Positions 44,901 to 54,115 of a stretch of 64,000 nt of DNA are shown here, piece by piece. The first letter of the stretch is position 1, and each line of letters opens with the position of its first letter. The position numbers and the translations under genes were made by a program. The notes beneath the pieces were generated by a model. The model had not been told where the DNA came from. It saw only the letters and a list, made by a program, of their open reading frames with translations, and did no database searches. Origin of the DNA: Blastobasis lacticolella (lineage: Eukaryota > Arthropoda > Insecta > Lepidoptera > Blastobasidae); the NCBI GenBank assembly GCA_905147135.1, contig LR990042.1:9725545-9789544 (forward strand), written 5' to 3'.

Positions 44901-47900
44901 TATTGCACATATACTTGTTTACTAAAATCGCAAAGACACGACACACCCAAATATGTCATGATATCGATGTAATGACATTTACCCAAAATACCTTGGTGCG
45001 TGGGTGGAATCGTGGTTAAGGTATTTGACTCGTAATCGAGAGGTACCGGGTTCGAATGAATCAATGACTCTTTTCTGAGTTATGTTATCAAAATGTACAT
45101 TGTGTTGTGACAAACATATCGGTAAAGGTGACTTATTTGTCAGAGAATATTTTCTTAGGGACTTGACAGATAAAATCTGATAATTGTCGCCTTTATTAGA
45201 AGGCTCCTGTCGCGACAATTCGACTTATTTGTCAAAAAGTGTCAAAATTTACGAATTGACACGTTTATTAAATAAGCCCCAGGAATTATAAAAAAATAAT
45301 GTAAGCCCAAATAAAAAATCTACAGTACCTACACTACAGCGAAATGCAAACAAGAAGCAAACCTAATAAAAATACTTTGCCTCTTATATCAGTATTTCTA
45401 AACGCGGCTTGTTTATTTAAATGTATAATTCTGCAACACAGTTTACACGATACGGGTACATAACATACATTACATGTGAGAATACAGTTAAATGCCTGGC
45501 TAGTCTAAAAAAACTATAATGTTCCAAAAGCAAATACAAGCAGTAAAGAAAATGAAAGTGAAGTGACGCGTAATCGATAGGTGGACCATCCCATACGCGT
45601 GTAGTAACTGGCCGTGAGCAATGTGTTTTGTTTTCATGTGTTTTACTTATTATTTTATAACGATTTACTTTTTATTTTTAGAGGAAAGATTATTTTCTTA
45701 CCCATCATTCGGGATCATATTTATATGAGATTACACGGGAAAATCTATATAATAAATTTGATTTCGCCTATAGTGCCTTGCCAGTGCAATATTTATATTC
45801 CAAGTTACTGTTCACGTTTACAACAGATAAAGGAGGCACCATCATTGAGCAGGTACCTTGATTACAGGCACAGACACCTTTATTGATCTTTTCAATTACT
45901 TTATTAGGTAGAGCTTTCGATAACTATTAGACCTTGATGTCTCTTGACCTAATGATACTGAAATAATAGACATAATAACCAAACATTGACGATAACTATC
46001 ACGTAAAGCGCGCTTGGGTTACGAAACCTCCATGGTGTTTAGAAATAAAGTCGCTGTTGTTGGTGAGAGCCGGCATGGCGGTGCGAAATTACATTAAGTT
46101 TACAAAATACCTTCTGTGCACTAACGGTATTGCCATTACGGAGTTTCATTCAATTTTTATTAGAGTACCGTACGCTGTGAGTGCAATTGACCTTGTCGAT
46201 AATGGCAATGTCATCGCGCGTACGGCTGATCGTCCGCATGACCTTCGAGATGAGCCTCCGGTCTTAACATATTGTTTCGATCAGTTCTCTTTACCACTGT
46301 AGTATCAACCCGAGCGATTACTGAGTATCGGTACTATACACATATTATTAAAACATGGTGTGTTCCTGAATTGAAGATAATTTCTAGATTTTGATATATT
46401 TAAAGTTAATTCACTAATAACAAAGGCTTACAAATACTATTTTGATACGAACAGGTAGGAAAGTCGTAAAAAAATAAAATATCGTACCTACAAGTTTCGG
46501 TATATAAAACTACGGGAAAACACTGGTAATGCCCCTCTTTGTTGACGTCCTTAGCCGGCGGTGACCACTTTCCATCAGCTGACCCACTTCACCTGCTTGC
46601 CTGCTTGTCCACCATATAAGAACATCTATTTATTTTAGTACCTACTTTTTGATGTTGTCATGAAATCTAGAGAAATCGTACACTAATCTTTATATATATA
46701 ATTCTTCTGTGAGTGTGTATGTCACTGAACTTCTCTCAAACGACTGGACCGATTTTGATGAAATTTTTTGTGTGTGTTCAAGGGGATCTGGGAATGGTTT
46801 AGATTCACAATTTTGTAAAAAAAGTTTGAAATTTTCAAATTAAAGACGTGTAGACAGGACAACGTCTGTCGGGTCCGCTAGTTATCATATAAATGTTTTA
46901 TAGCAATCTTTACATAGTATAAAACAAAGGCGCTTTCCGCCATCTGTATCGATGTACGCTTAGATCTTTTAAACCACGCAACAGATTTTAATGCGGTTTT
47001 TTACAATCGAATGATTCAAGAGTAAAGTTTATAAGCAAGAAAAAAAAGGGTAGGTAGGGGTAAAGTATGTAAAGGGGGGGTAGTGAACGCGAATAAGGTC
47101 GTGCCGGGTCCTCGTAAGTAATAATTATTAAATTGTACAGAACCTTCAAATTATTGTTTTGCTCCAGCTTACGTGGTCTCACGTATGCTATGACAGTTTC
47201 AGCTTTGCTATTTTTAGCTACTGGTCCGTATTAGGTAATATGTTGAAAGAGATCGATTGTATCGTATACATTGCATTCAATGCTTTATTTGCAATTATTT
47301 TGCGTTGTTTTATTAATCGATAAAAAATCTCAGTGACAAGTTAATATAATTCGTTTATTGTGACGCATTCTCTTGTATTATGGCCTTTATAGGCTATCAA
47401 TTGTTTGCATTATGCTACATATTTTCGATATTTCTTCATTTATCTTTTTTGGCAAAATTTAATTTAATCTATTGTGCGTATTAATTACATTTTGCAAAAA
47501 AAGTATATAGATAAGTGATTCGTGTGATCATTATCATCATCACGTTATTTGTTTCTTATGGTTGTTCCAGATGTTAATATATTTTTAGTTACGTAAGAAC
47601 TCTGCTAGGGCACTGCAAGTTACAACGTTTTTGCACAAAGACAAAATTACAACGTTATTTTATGGGCTTTAAAATATTATTTTACGTAACTAAATTTTAA
47701 ATTTTTATCATATTCCTTAAACCTATGTATGACAGCCTAATACATAGTACCTACCTACACATCATTATCATCATCAGTCGCCCGTAATAATCAACTGATG
47801 ACTTGAGTCATAGCACACTGCTATACTTTTAAGTAAACTAGTCAGCTGATAGATAATCACCGCCGCCCATAGAAACCTACAACACCAGATAGTCGCGAAT

Positions 47901-49202
47901 ACGCATTGAAACGAAAACACATTCCTTTTGAGATACCTATGTTAACTTTTATAAATTGGCAACACTGAAATTGACAGATGCACCAACTTCACGGTGTTTG
48001 CGATCAGCACATAGTGGGGAGTAGTGGGGAGAAATAATTTAGTGGAACTATCCCACGGGATACTGTTATTTTTCCCAGATACAAAGTAGTTACCCTATGA
48101 TATTTGGGAAGAACGTATCTGTCTGTTAAAGTTAGAATTTTTGAAATAAGTTCAGTAGTTTCGGGGATTACCGCCTACATACGAACTTGCAACTTTCCTC
48201 TAAAATATTACTATTGGTTACTTCTGGTGTGGGTGGGTTTTATATTATTACAAAATATTAAACACATAACTAGGTACCTACATATCCCTGTGGGATACGA
48301 GCGTGAATATTAGGTATGACGTAACGAACACATTATTCGATTTATTTTGATTTAGGAAAATCTAAATTACCTAAATTCGATATTCTTTACTACTTATTTT
48401 TTTTTTCATCTCAGTAATAAACGAGCAGACATCCCACATGGTAAACAGATGAATGAAATAAATGCTCACATCAAAAATGACTTTACATTTTTAGTTCCTC
48501 TGTATTTTTCCACATTTTGCAAATCTGTTTTGCTGAAGAACATTGGAGTGGAGAGCGACAAGAAATCGATTGCGAAGGGCGACTGGTAATGTGCTTACAA
48601 GTTCAACCCGATTTAAACGAGGAAACATGCTAAAGTTCATTATTCGCTAAAGACGTCAACTGCGTACTTATGACGTATTCGAGTGATTCAGTAATCAATA
48701 TGTTAGACTGCTACCCTAGGGGCGTCCCGGTTACAATTCCCAGCAGGACAGAAATTAAAATGATGGATTTTAAAATACCTAAGTATGTATTTCGAAATAT
48801 ATAAGTACTACTCCCCCACCAGTAATTGAGCTGACCTGTCAAATGGAGCACTACGAGTAGTTCTTCATTTTATGTAGCAACACCGGAAGCATGTGACAGA
48901 ATTAAAATGCCGTAAACAACGCGATATGGATAGGGAACGTGACGGAAAAAGTAACAAACATATCTGGCTTCTCCCTAACAAGTTGTAAGGGCGCCAAGTG
49001 GCAGTCGTCGCACGTTAGAATCGAACTACAAATTTTTACATTAATAATTCTTTTATAAAAGCATTTCCGTTAAATTTGGAAGCGCTTTCCTAGTAGGAGA
49101 GCGTACCATGGCTGATAGATTTACCTTTAGGCGATGAGACATATAATTTAGCTCAATGAACTTACCGCTGTTGCGCTCCATGAATCTCCTGTATGAATCC
49201 AT
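29945..49202 (-). CDS. ELOVL: Very-long-chain fatty acid elongase B (ELOVL family), six coding exons
   Basis: Minus-strand coding exons 49166-49202, 35585-35775, 32875-32955, 31867-32029, 30942-31078 and 29945-30199 total 864 nt, giving 287 residues plus stop; all junctions are GT-AG and the frame closes. Motifs: [11 protein letters not shown] start, [13 protein letters not shown] (about 43-55), KIIELLDT (115-122, canonical Glu), HLYHH (138-142), GGHGT and [12 protein letters not shown] (168-179), TSLQLVQF (about 200-207) and a lysine-rich tail ending KDKDC, a KxKxx ER-retrieval signal. It should be the ER condensing enzyme of fatty acid elongation; chain-length preference is unknown. The first exon continues as 5' UTR to 49231, where an acceptor-like TTGTTACAG shows that a further 5' exon lies upstream. 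Intron 1 is 13.4 kb. It lies 14.7 kb upstream of ELOVL A on the same strand and is its tandem paralogue. Confidence 0.95.
30444..30808 (-). mobile_element. SINE family S1, full-length, in the last intron of ELOVL B
   Basis: Head on the minus strand with B box GGTTCGAATCC-like and body as at 53760. Flanked by CTAATGGTTT(T/A)TGTTCTA at 30426-30443 and 30809-30826 (18 bp, one mismatch). Sense relative to the gene. Confidence 0.85.
31691..31797. repeat. Three adjacent hairpins in an ELOVL B intron
   Basis: Hairpin 1 arms 31691-31699/31706-31714, loop TATTGA. Hairpin 2 arms 31725-31742/31749-31766 (18 bp, perfect), loop TATTGA again. Hairpin 3 arms 31767-31778/31785-31797 with one bulged base, loop CTTCGA. 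It starts 70 bases past the start-distal side of exon 4 (31867). Confidence 0.85.
32499..32834 (-). mobile_element. SINE family S1 copy in an ELOVL B intron
   Basis: Flanked by AAGGTATTTACAATAAGA at 32481-32498 and 32835-32852 (18 bp, exact). Head near 32760-32805 on the minus strand, tail at the left. It lies 22 bases from exon 3 of ELOVL B and is sense to the gene. Confidence 0.85.
33000..33860. other. Part of ELOVL B intron 2; nothing recognised
   Basis: AT-rich intronic sequence; the frame at 33523-33714 has no recognisable motif. Confidence 0.4.
33861..33910 (+). repeat. Family H repeat fragment (uninterrupted site)
   Basis: CATCAGGCAGGCCGTAAGCT followed directly by CGTTTGCCACCTTAGCGGTA; this is the empty version of the site interrupted at 23562. 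Confidence 0.6.
34084..34345 (+). mobile_element. CR1-like LINE 3' end
   Basis: With shifts, reads [18 protein letters not shown] then [19 protein letters not shown] and SNAWLV to a stop, the end of a CR1/jockey-like ORF2, then AAATAAATAAAAAA. Related tails at 35090, 39830 and 45486. Confidence 0.65.
34893..34919. repeat. Perfect 13-bp palindrome
   Basis: TACCTATATTATT and its reverse complement around a single A, next to a direct copy of the same arm at 34874-34886. Confidence 0.85.
35090..35180 (+). mobile_element. CR1-like LINE tail fragment
   Basis: ACTCACCAGGTGTGATGCCT followed by GGCTAGT resembles the end of the 34084 element (TTACCACCAGGTCAAATGCC). Confidence 0.45.
36695..36905 (-). 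mobile_element. SINE family G copy
   Basis: Minus strand has GGGTTCGATTCCCCGCCG, GGGTCCGGGTGTT and GGGGCTAGATGGCGCTGTGT as in the 18375 copy. Confidence 0.7.
37495..37640 (-). mobile_element. LINE 3' UTR fragment
   Basis: Minus strand ends GCAATAAAGTTTTTAAATAA after TTTAAGTCCGCCAATTGC, a common 3' end of lepidopteran LINEs. The overlapping plus frame (37343-37609) is therefore not called as a gene. Confidence 0.5.
37815..37872 (-). mobile_element. SINE family S1, 3' fragment
   Basis: CATCTTGGCGTTATATCCCG and GGGCCCAGGGTCCGCC match the reverse of the S1 tail. Confidence 0.6.
38140..38265. repeat. Palindrome-rich segment, possible foldback element
   Basis: CCTAGGAAAT (38140) pairs with ATTTCCTAGG (38156); GGAAATGTGAA near 38164 pairs with TTCACACATTTCC near 38248; CCAATCA pairs with TGATTGG. 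Confidence 0.55.
39120..39283 (+). mobile_element. LINE 3' end (family R)
   Basis: Reads GRPKKRW and later CCCTGGCAGAAGCCGGGATA with a GATGATGAT tail. Related tails at 59870 (plus), 58565, 40190 and 55640 (reverse). Confidence 0.6.
39625..39810 (+). repeat. Dispersed repeat family D, copy 3
   Basis: TTTTGCCTGCGATATTTCCG, GCGTTATAAGCTATGTAGCT and TCATCAAAATCCGTTCAGT follow the landmark order of the 8735 copy. Confidence 0.6.
39830..39965 (+). mobile_element. CR1-like LINE tail
   Basis: Reads [17 protein letters not shown] then RLNAWLA, matching the end of the 34084 element. Confidence 0.6.
40190..40330 (-). mobile_element. LINE 3' fragment (family R)
   Basis: ATCATCATCCTCCTAGCGGT and CTTCTGTCAGGGACTGA are the reverse of the family R tail at 39240. 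Confidence 0.4.
40590..40690 (-). mobile_element. Helitron-like fragment
   Basis: Minus strand ends GGATCCACTAG|T, preceded by TACGCGAACGAAGTCACGCT and CTTGCTTATAACCAAG; truncated 3' part of the 3888 family. Confidence 0.6.
40703..40922 (+). mobile_element. LINE 3' end (family L), copy 2
   Basis: Flanked by AATTGTTTATA at 40692-40702 and 40923-40933 (11 bp, exact). Starts TAGCACCACCCCATCTCTTC and ends (GAT)n. Nearly identical to the 28864 copy but truncated about 30 bases later at the 5' end, as expected for LINE reverse transcription. Confidence 0.85.
41366..41668 (-). mobile_element. Helitron-like element with short minisatellite
   Basis: On the minus strand runs from ATAAAGTCGCTTTACGCC and GTCTGTCG to a GTAGGTGTA-type repeat and ends CGCGCCGGGTACACTAA, a degenerate CTAG end. 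Confidence 0.6.
42090..42260 (-). repeat. Family T repeat, copy 4
   Basis: Reverse of the 22910-23000 order: CCGGGACTACTGGACGGATT, ATTGATTTCGGAAACTGG and CACCTAATGTAGAACCATA, then AGACCAGCTAAACTATAAG. Confidence 0.6.
44155..44425 (+). mobile_element. LINE 3' end (family L), diverged copy
   Basis: TGTGTGTGGTGTCTGTCAG, GGGCAGCAGCGTTTTCC, CTCCAACCCGCCTGCCAAGC and ATGATGTTGATGATT follow the order of the 28864 copy. Confidence 0.6.
44585..44672 (-). mobile_element. SINE family S1, 3' fragment
   Basis: TTCCGGTTGTTCTTTCGCGC and GCGGGCCCGAGGTACGCC are the reverse of the S1 tail. Confidence 0.6.
44995..45085 (+). mobile_element. SINE family S1, head fragment
   Basis: TTTGACTCGTAATCGAGAGG and CCGGGTTCGAATGAATC, then GACTCTTTTCTGAGTTATG; the A box is partly altered. 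Confidence 0.6.
46687..46881 (+). mobile_element. Lep1-type Helitron, copy 2
   Basis: A|TCTTTATATATATAATTCTT to GGGTCCGCTAG|T, 195 bp. Its last 175 bases are identical by eye to 24011-24185. Confidence 0.85.
46907..47114 (+). mobile_element. Helitron-like element of the 3888 family
   Basis: Starts A|TCTTTACATAGTATAAAAC, has CTTTCCGCCATCTGT, AAGCAAGAAAAAAAAGGGTA and ends GTCGTGCCGGGTCCTCG, a degenerate CTAG end. It lies 25 bases after the Lep1 Helitron. Confidence 0.65.
48690..48800 (+). mobile_element. SINE family G, degenerate copy
   Basis: GGCGTCCCGGTTACAATTCC then CAGCAGGACAGAAATTAAAA and TAAGTATGTATTT follow the 18375 copy. Confidence 0.5.
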
Positions 49203-49231
49203 GATTGAAATGTTGTATGTAGTATTGACAC

Positions 49232-50340
49232 CTGTAACAAAATAAGAAGTATTAGGATATTGTAGGATAGAGTAATAGTAGGATATTGATTATCATAAAT
49301 AAGGGTTTATGAAATTATGTTAGAGATATGAGTCATTTCATTTTTAAGTTATAATCGTTAAGATATCGCGTCGTTTATTAAATATGCAAATTGTACATTA
49401 TTATCACTTTCATTGGCCGTAGTTATGCAAAATGAACAAAATTATTTATTTATCCCTGATCGTAAAGCATTTTCCGGTCCAAAAAACGTTTTTTTAAGTG
49501 GAATAATTTATATGATTGCCAATACTGCAAGTTAGCACTAAATGTATACCAAAGTCTCCGGCTACCATAGGTTCCATTGTAATCGCGATTTCGAAGGCCA
49601 TTTGTCTTTGAAAATATCGCCCTACAATTAACGAATCTATTGGTGTTTTATCACGTTTGGATTTCCACTAGCTACAAATGCTTGTTCGCCTATAATGGTT
49701 CTAATTTTGTTTCGACATAGCAGGTGCGTGGAAACTAAATTAAGCAGTTATTGCTAGATTTACGCCCGAGAGGTAACCTTGGGCCGAGATGCGATGTTGT
49801 CGTTGTCTCACTATAATTTTACTTGTTTCCTTTTTGGATTTTTTTGAATTTTGGGTTCTGAATTTGGATGCTTGAATATTTGTTGGGTTATTGTCGTTTT
49901 GGTTAGTTCCTTGCGTCGCCTTATATTTGTTAGGTATAGAGTAGAGGTCAAAATTTCCGGTTATCTTGTGCTTGTTTATGGAGTTTATTTCTTACACTGA
50001 TTTTAATAATAAATACGTAGCGTTTAATATTCACCTGCTACTTTAAACCGTAATATCCAAATGTTACAGGTTGATTACTGATCTTGATGACTGACTACAC
50101 TGTCCGGGATTCAAGTGCAAACTGAAAGAGAATATAATATGTCTATCCAAATCTAGTGATCGATTTAATAAATAACTGCAATAATTGTTCATTAACGGTA
50201 GTCGATTTATAATTGAACCTGTTTGGTTTTAAACTGTTCGCGGAAATGTTCAAATGAATTATTCAAATTCTTGGCATTCTTTTGAATATGAGTATAATAC
50301 TTAAAAGTATTTAGGTAAGTACTATTAATAACTGTAATGG
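49232..50340. other. Upstream flank of the ELOVL B 5' UTR exon; nothing recognised
   Basis: A first noncoding exon of ELOVL B is expected here or farther upstream, but no donor or promoter could be chosen with confidence. Confidence 0.35.
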
Positions 50341-50344
50341 TTGA

Positions 50345-50670
50345 AGCGTCGGTGACCTAATAGTTACGGCGTCCGATTCGTAACCCGGGGTACCAAGTAC
50401 GAACCCCAGTACCGCCGACTCTTTTCCGAGTTATGTACATTAGTTGAACACTAACCCATGCTTTACGGCAAGGGAAAACATCGTGATGAAACCTGCACAT
50501 TCTGTTCGCTAAATGTGTAACAATGATCCAATCTTGTTAAGTTCCCCTGTTATGATGACAGGATCACGCAGGTCAGATGGCTGTCGCTCCACTGTAATTA
50601 CGGGACCTCGCGTCTGGGACCACAACCAGGACATTAACGCCAAGATTACCAAAATTTCCAATGACTATAA
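50345..50670 (+). mobile_element. SINE family S1, near-full copy
   Basis: GAAGCGTCGGTGACCTAATA head, TACGAACCCCAGTACCGCC in place of the B box, then GTGATGAAACCTGCACATTC, CAGATGGCTGTCGCTCCACT and ACCAGGACATTAACGCC. The B box is damaged. Confidence 0.75.
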
Positions 50671-50689
50671 TGGCCGTGTGGTGTCTGGC

Positions 50690-50885
50690 ATAGTAGAATG
50701 TCCCGCAACCCCATCCATGGATGGGTATCGTAAAAGGCAAATAATATCAAAAAAGCAGACCATTACTTCAGGAAACCAGAAAATATAAAGACCCTAGCTG
50801 GTCTGTCTTAAAGGAATCGGTAGTCTTAAGTCACCTCTAAGTCGACAAGGTTAGCTCTGCCGGATACCGCACACGGGGATAATTT
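50690..50885 (+). mobile_element. LINE 3' region
   Basis: CCGTGTGGTGTCTGGCATAG, CCATGGATGGGTATCGTAA and GACCCTAGCTGGTCTGTCTT are standard phrases of lepidopteran LINE ends; CCGTGTGGTGTCCGACA also occurs at 5386. Confidence 0.5.
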
Positions 50886-52800
50886 TTTTTTTGGGAATAT
50901 TTTTGTTGGAGATTTTTTAATACATTAATTGTTTATCTGGACTTGAGTATATACCTATCAGTCATCTAGTGTACACGTCAGGCTAAATATGTTAAGTTTG
51001 TTTAGATGACCGAATGCAAATTTTCCAAGTACAACTGAAGGCTTAGATGTTATTTTTACTAGGAATTATTTTCATTTACTAACGTGTTTTATTTTCTTAA
51101 GACATGTATCACGTTCGTTAAATAAAGAGGAGTGTCCGTGTCTTCTTCCAGTTATAATTGTGGATAGCGTTTTAACATGACTTTTTTTTTGTGCCTAAAG
51201 AGGCACACGGACGGACGGTCCACCTTTTGGAAAGCGGCCACCATCGTCCATGACATCTGCAACCTACGGCCTTGAGGTACCTGTAGACATGCCCTTTGAA
51301 GAACCCAACTTCTTAAAAAGATACTAAAAAGTTGAAATACACGAAATTGCAGACAAATCCGCTTAAGATCAAGGCTAACGACGGACCGATGAATAAGTAA
51401 TCCCGTTGCGATGTCTAGTACCTGTCGGTATTTCCATAACAAGGAAGCAGATTTGCTGTTTGTATATTAGCTACTCGTGTGGTGTAGTGGCTACATTTTT
51501 TTTTATTGTACTCAGACAAGTGAGCAGACAGCCCACCTGATGGTAAGTGTTAAGTGCTGGGTGTTGTCAAGATCCTGATGCGTTTTGCCATTTCAAAACG
51601 TGCAATTTAGGCTCTATAACTTTCGAATACAACTTCAGAAAAGGTTGCAGTTTGATAGCTTGTTATTATTTATTCCCGAGTATATAATTTGTTGCTGGCT
51701 CCGAAAGATGTTTAGTAAGAACCTAGGGCATTCTTTCGTAATAATTACTTGAAAGTGAAGCACTATTGCGATGTTCTTAATTACGAACCGACTCTCAGTT
51801 GTCTTGTCTAACGTTGCGTTCAATGCAATGCAGAAGATTTATTTAAATTGAATAGCACGCCGTTAGTTCTGTGATTATTATGTGAATGAATTATAGGATT
51901 TTCAGTGAAGTGTGCAAATGCCTAGAACCAAGTTTAAGCCACAGGTTTCACGAATCAACTAGTATAGGTCTATAGTACAACAATAAGCTATAGCTGTAGG
52001 TAACTCATGTAAGAAATTTTATCAATTATAACAATTTGTAAATTGTAGAATGAGATTGTAAGAATAATCTTTAAAAAGAAAAAAACTTTCGTAATTTTTT
52101 AAGTAGATTGGTACAATTAACCAGGTTCCGCAATAATTCAATCGCACAAATCTATCCAGATAAGTGTAATATTTATGTCAAAATCTTTTAATGTAATGCT
52201 AAACATCTACATTGACAGCTCAAACAATAACTCCCATGAGCACTCTCACGATAATAATCGCATTGCTTTAAAACTGACGTATCTCCACGAACAATTAATA
52301 AAGCAAAATGTATCTTACTTCTTTGAGACACGGTACACATTTAGCGGGCTTAAAGTGAGTTATTATATCAAACACGTATGGAGCAAGTTCACAGGAACCA
52401 CCGTATCTATTGTGATGGTGTTTTTGCAATATTAATTAAAGTACATGTGCAATATTGTCATTGCAAAGTGGGGCGAAAAAGAAATTAATTGAACCAATTT
52501 GTGGTGTTCATTGATGATTAGAATGCTTACAGACTTTGATTGAAACAAGTAAGTAATTTCGGTTATCTATTGGCAAGTAATATTATTTTATTAGTTATTA
52601 ATTTTTGAGCGCTTTTTAGGCTTTGATATCTCATTAATTGCACAATGGGGTTTCCAAACGTACTATTTCTTTTCTGTCTTTCTATTGACTTATCTGCGCA
52701 GGTAAATAAGAGAAAGCCGCGTATCTATAGCTGTGTTCCTGCTTTATGGTATTCATGTTAGTTATAACATAATGCTGTTGTGGCTGTCGCTAAATATACA
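50885..52800. other. No gene recognised; family H fragment at 51505-51560
   Basis: Only TGAGCAGACAGCCCACCTGA with GGTAAGTG at 51512-51550 is recognisable. The frames at 51152-51442 and 52175-52435 lack family motifs. Confidence 0.4.
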
Positions 52801-52809
52801 CCATAATAT

Positions 52810-53000
52810 GTCATCTTACCGTTAATGCACCGGTTGTGCTCTCGCGCACGAGGGCCCGGGGCTGCCTTGACTATGATCCAGGATTTGGCAGATCAGATAA
52901 TTGCAGTAGAGCGAGTGCCATCTCACCTCCGGAAACCTGACCAGATTGGATCATGGTTACCATCATAGGTATTCAGGTGCAAATCCTAATCTGGCCAGAC
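52810..53000 (-). mobile_element. SINE family S1, 3' half
   Basis: CGGTTGTGCTCTCGCGCACG, GACTATGATCCAGGATTTGG and CCAGATTGGATCATGGTTAC are the reverse of the S1 tail; the head is absent. Confidence 0.7.
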
Positions 53001-53305
53001 TCTGTAGTTTGGGGTAATATATATTAGTGAAAATAAATTACAAATTATTATGTTATGGTGTATCTAAACTCAGCAGGCGCATTGGAGAGAGAGAGAGTGT
53101 AATCGAACGACAAGTTATCATTTTCCAGCAAGAGCCTCAATATAATTGGTCGGAACCCAAAGATATTGGACTTAGAGCGTAGATAGCGCCTCGACCTATA
53201 GATAATGTACACAGTCAATCTGTCACAACTCTCTATACAGATGACTTAATATCATACAAAAAGCTAGTACATTAAGAAGACCAAGGCTACAAAATTTGAC
53301 AAAAG

Positions 53306-53385
53306 CAGTGGATAGCCACTGCTTAATATATATGCTCATGCTCCGGTAATATCGATGCTCAAGATGAGCATCGATATTACCGGAG
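53306..53385. repeat. Two adjacent hairpins, one with a perfect 21-bp stem
   Basis: GCAGTGG/CCACTGC near 53307-53324 and, at 53341-53361/53365-53385, a perfect 21-bp stem (outer end CTCCGGTAATATCGATG) with loop AGA. Confidence 0.9.
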
Positions 53386-53439
53386 TGTATTATTCTATTT
53401 ACCATATTGACTAAACTTTCTCAGCAAATCCTAGATCAT

Positions 53440-53485
53440 AGTCAAAGCGGACCCCGGGCCCTCGCGCGCGAGAGCACCCCCGGGA
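53440..53485 (+). mobile_element. SINE family S1, 3' fragment
   Basis: GATCATAGTCAAAGCGGACC and CTCGCGCGCGAGAGCAC match the S1 tail. Confidence 0.6.
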
Positions 53486-53759
53486 TTATAATGTTTTTAC
53501 TGAACTTTCTCAGCAGCAACGTGTTAAAACTGAGCAACACTGGTATGGTTCAAGTAATTACAAATAACAAAATTACGAAAAAGAAGCTAAACACAACAAT
53601 GACTAGTAACCTTCATTTGTTCTTGTCATAATATCTGTGGCTTCGATAATAATCTGCGCGTAATTAAAAAATTATATCGATCTTGTTCTTTAAAAACACA
53701 AACAATAAATGATATTGTAGATAAAATGCACATTTTTATTAATACCTCAGACTACGTAC

Positions 53760-54115
53760 CGGAGCGTCGGTGGCCGAGCGGTTAGAGTATACGACTCGTA
53801 AGCCAGAGGTCCCGGGTTCGAATCCCGCTCCGGCCATGTACCAATGACTGTTTTCTGAGTTACGTACATTAGTTGAATACTAACCGATGCTCTTACGGTG
53901 AGGGAAAACATCGTGATGAAGCCTGCACATTCAGGCGACTGGATGTGCAACCATGATCCAATCTGGTCAGGTTCCCCTGGTAGCAGGGTCATGGAGGTCA
54001 GATGGCAGTCGCTCCACTGTAATTACCTGACCTGCCAAATCCTGGATCATGGTCAAGGTGGACCCCGGGCCCTCGTGCGCGAGAGCACAACCAGGACATT
54101 AACTCCAAGATGATT
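53760..54115 (+). mobile_element. SINE family S1, full-length reference copy
   Basis: Flanked by ACTACGTAC at 53751-53759 and 54116-54124. tRNA-like head with A box GTGGCCGAGCGGTTA, loop CTCGTAA and B box GGTTCGAATCC. Body: GTGATGAAGCCTGCACATTC, GATCCAATCTGGTCAGGTTC, CAGATGGCAGTCGCTCCACT and CTCGTGCGCGAGAGCACAAC, ending AACTCCAAGATGATT. About 356 bp. Pol III promoter boxes intact, so it could still be transcribed. Confidence 0.9.

Larger units (their letters stand above)
35776..49165 (-). other. Intron 1 of ELOVL B (13.4 kb)
   Basis: Donor CAGCG|GTAAGT at 49165 and acceptor TTTACAG|ATCC at 35776. It is filled with SINE, Helitron and LINE-tail insertions listed separately. Stretches 42260-44150, 45100-46530 and 47115-48680 show no recognisable gene or element. 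Confidence 0.9.

Noticed and set aside
46057..46302. 81-codon plus frame in ELOVL B intron 1
   Set aside because: No recognisable domain, no splice partners and no codon evidence; could not be supported as a gene.
50513..50788. 91-codon plus frame
   Set aside because: It runs through a SINE and an adjoining LINE 3' region.
53760..53840. tRNA-like sequences with A and B boxes (also at 16548, 18385 and 44995)
   Set aside because: Acceptor stems do not pair and each is followed by a shared SINE body, so they are SINE heads, not tRNA genes.
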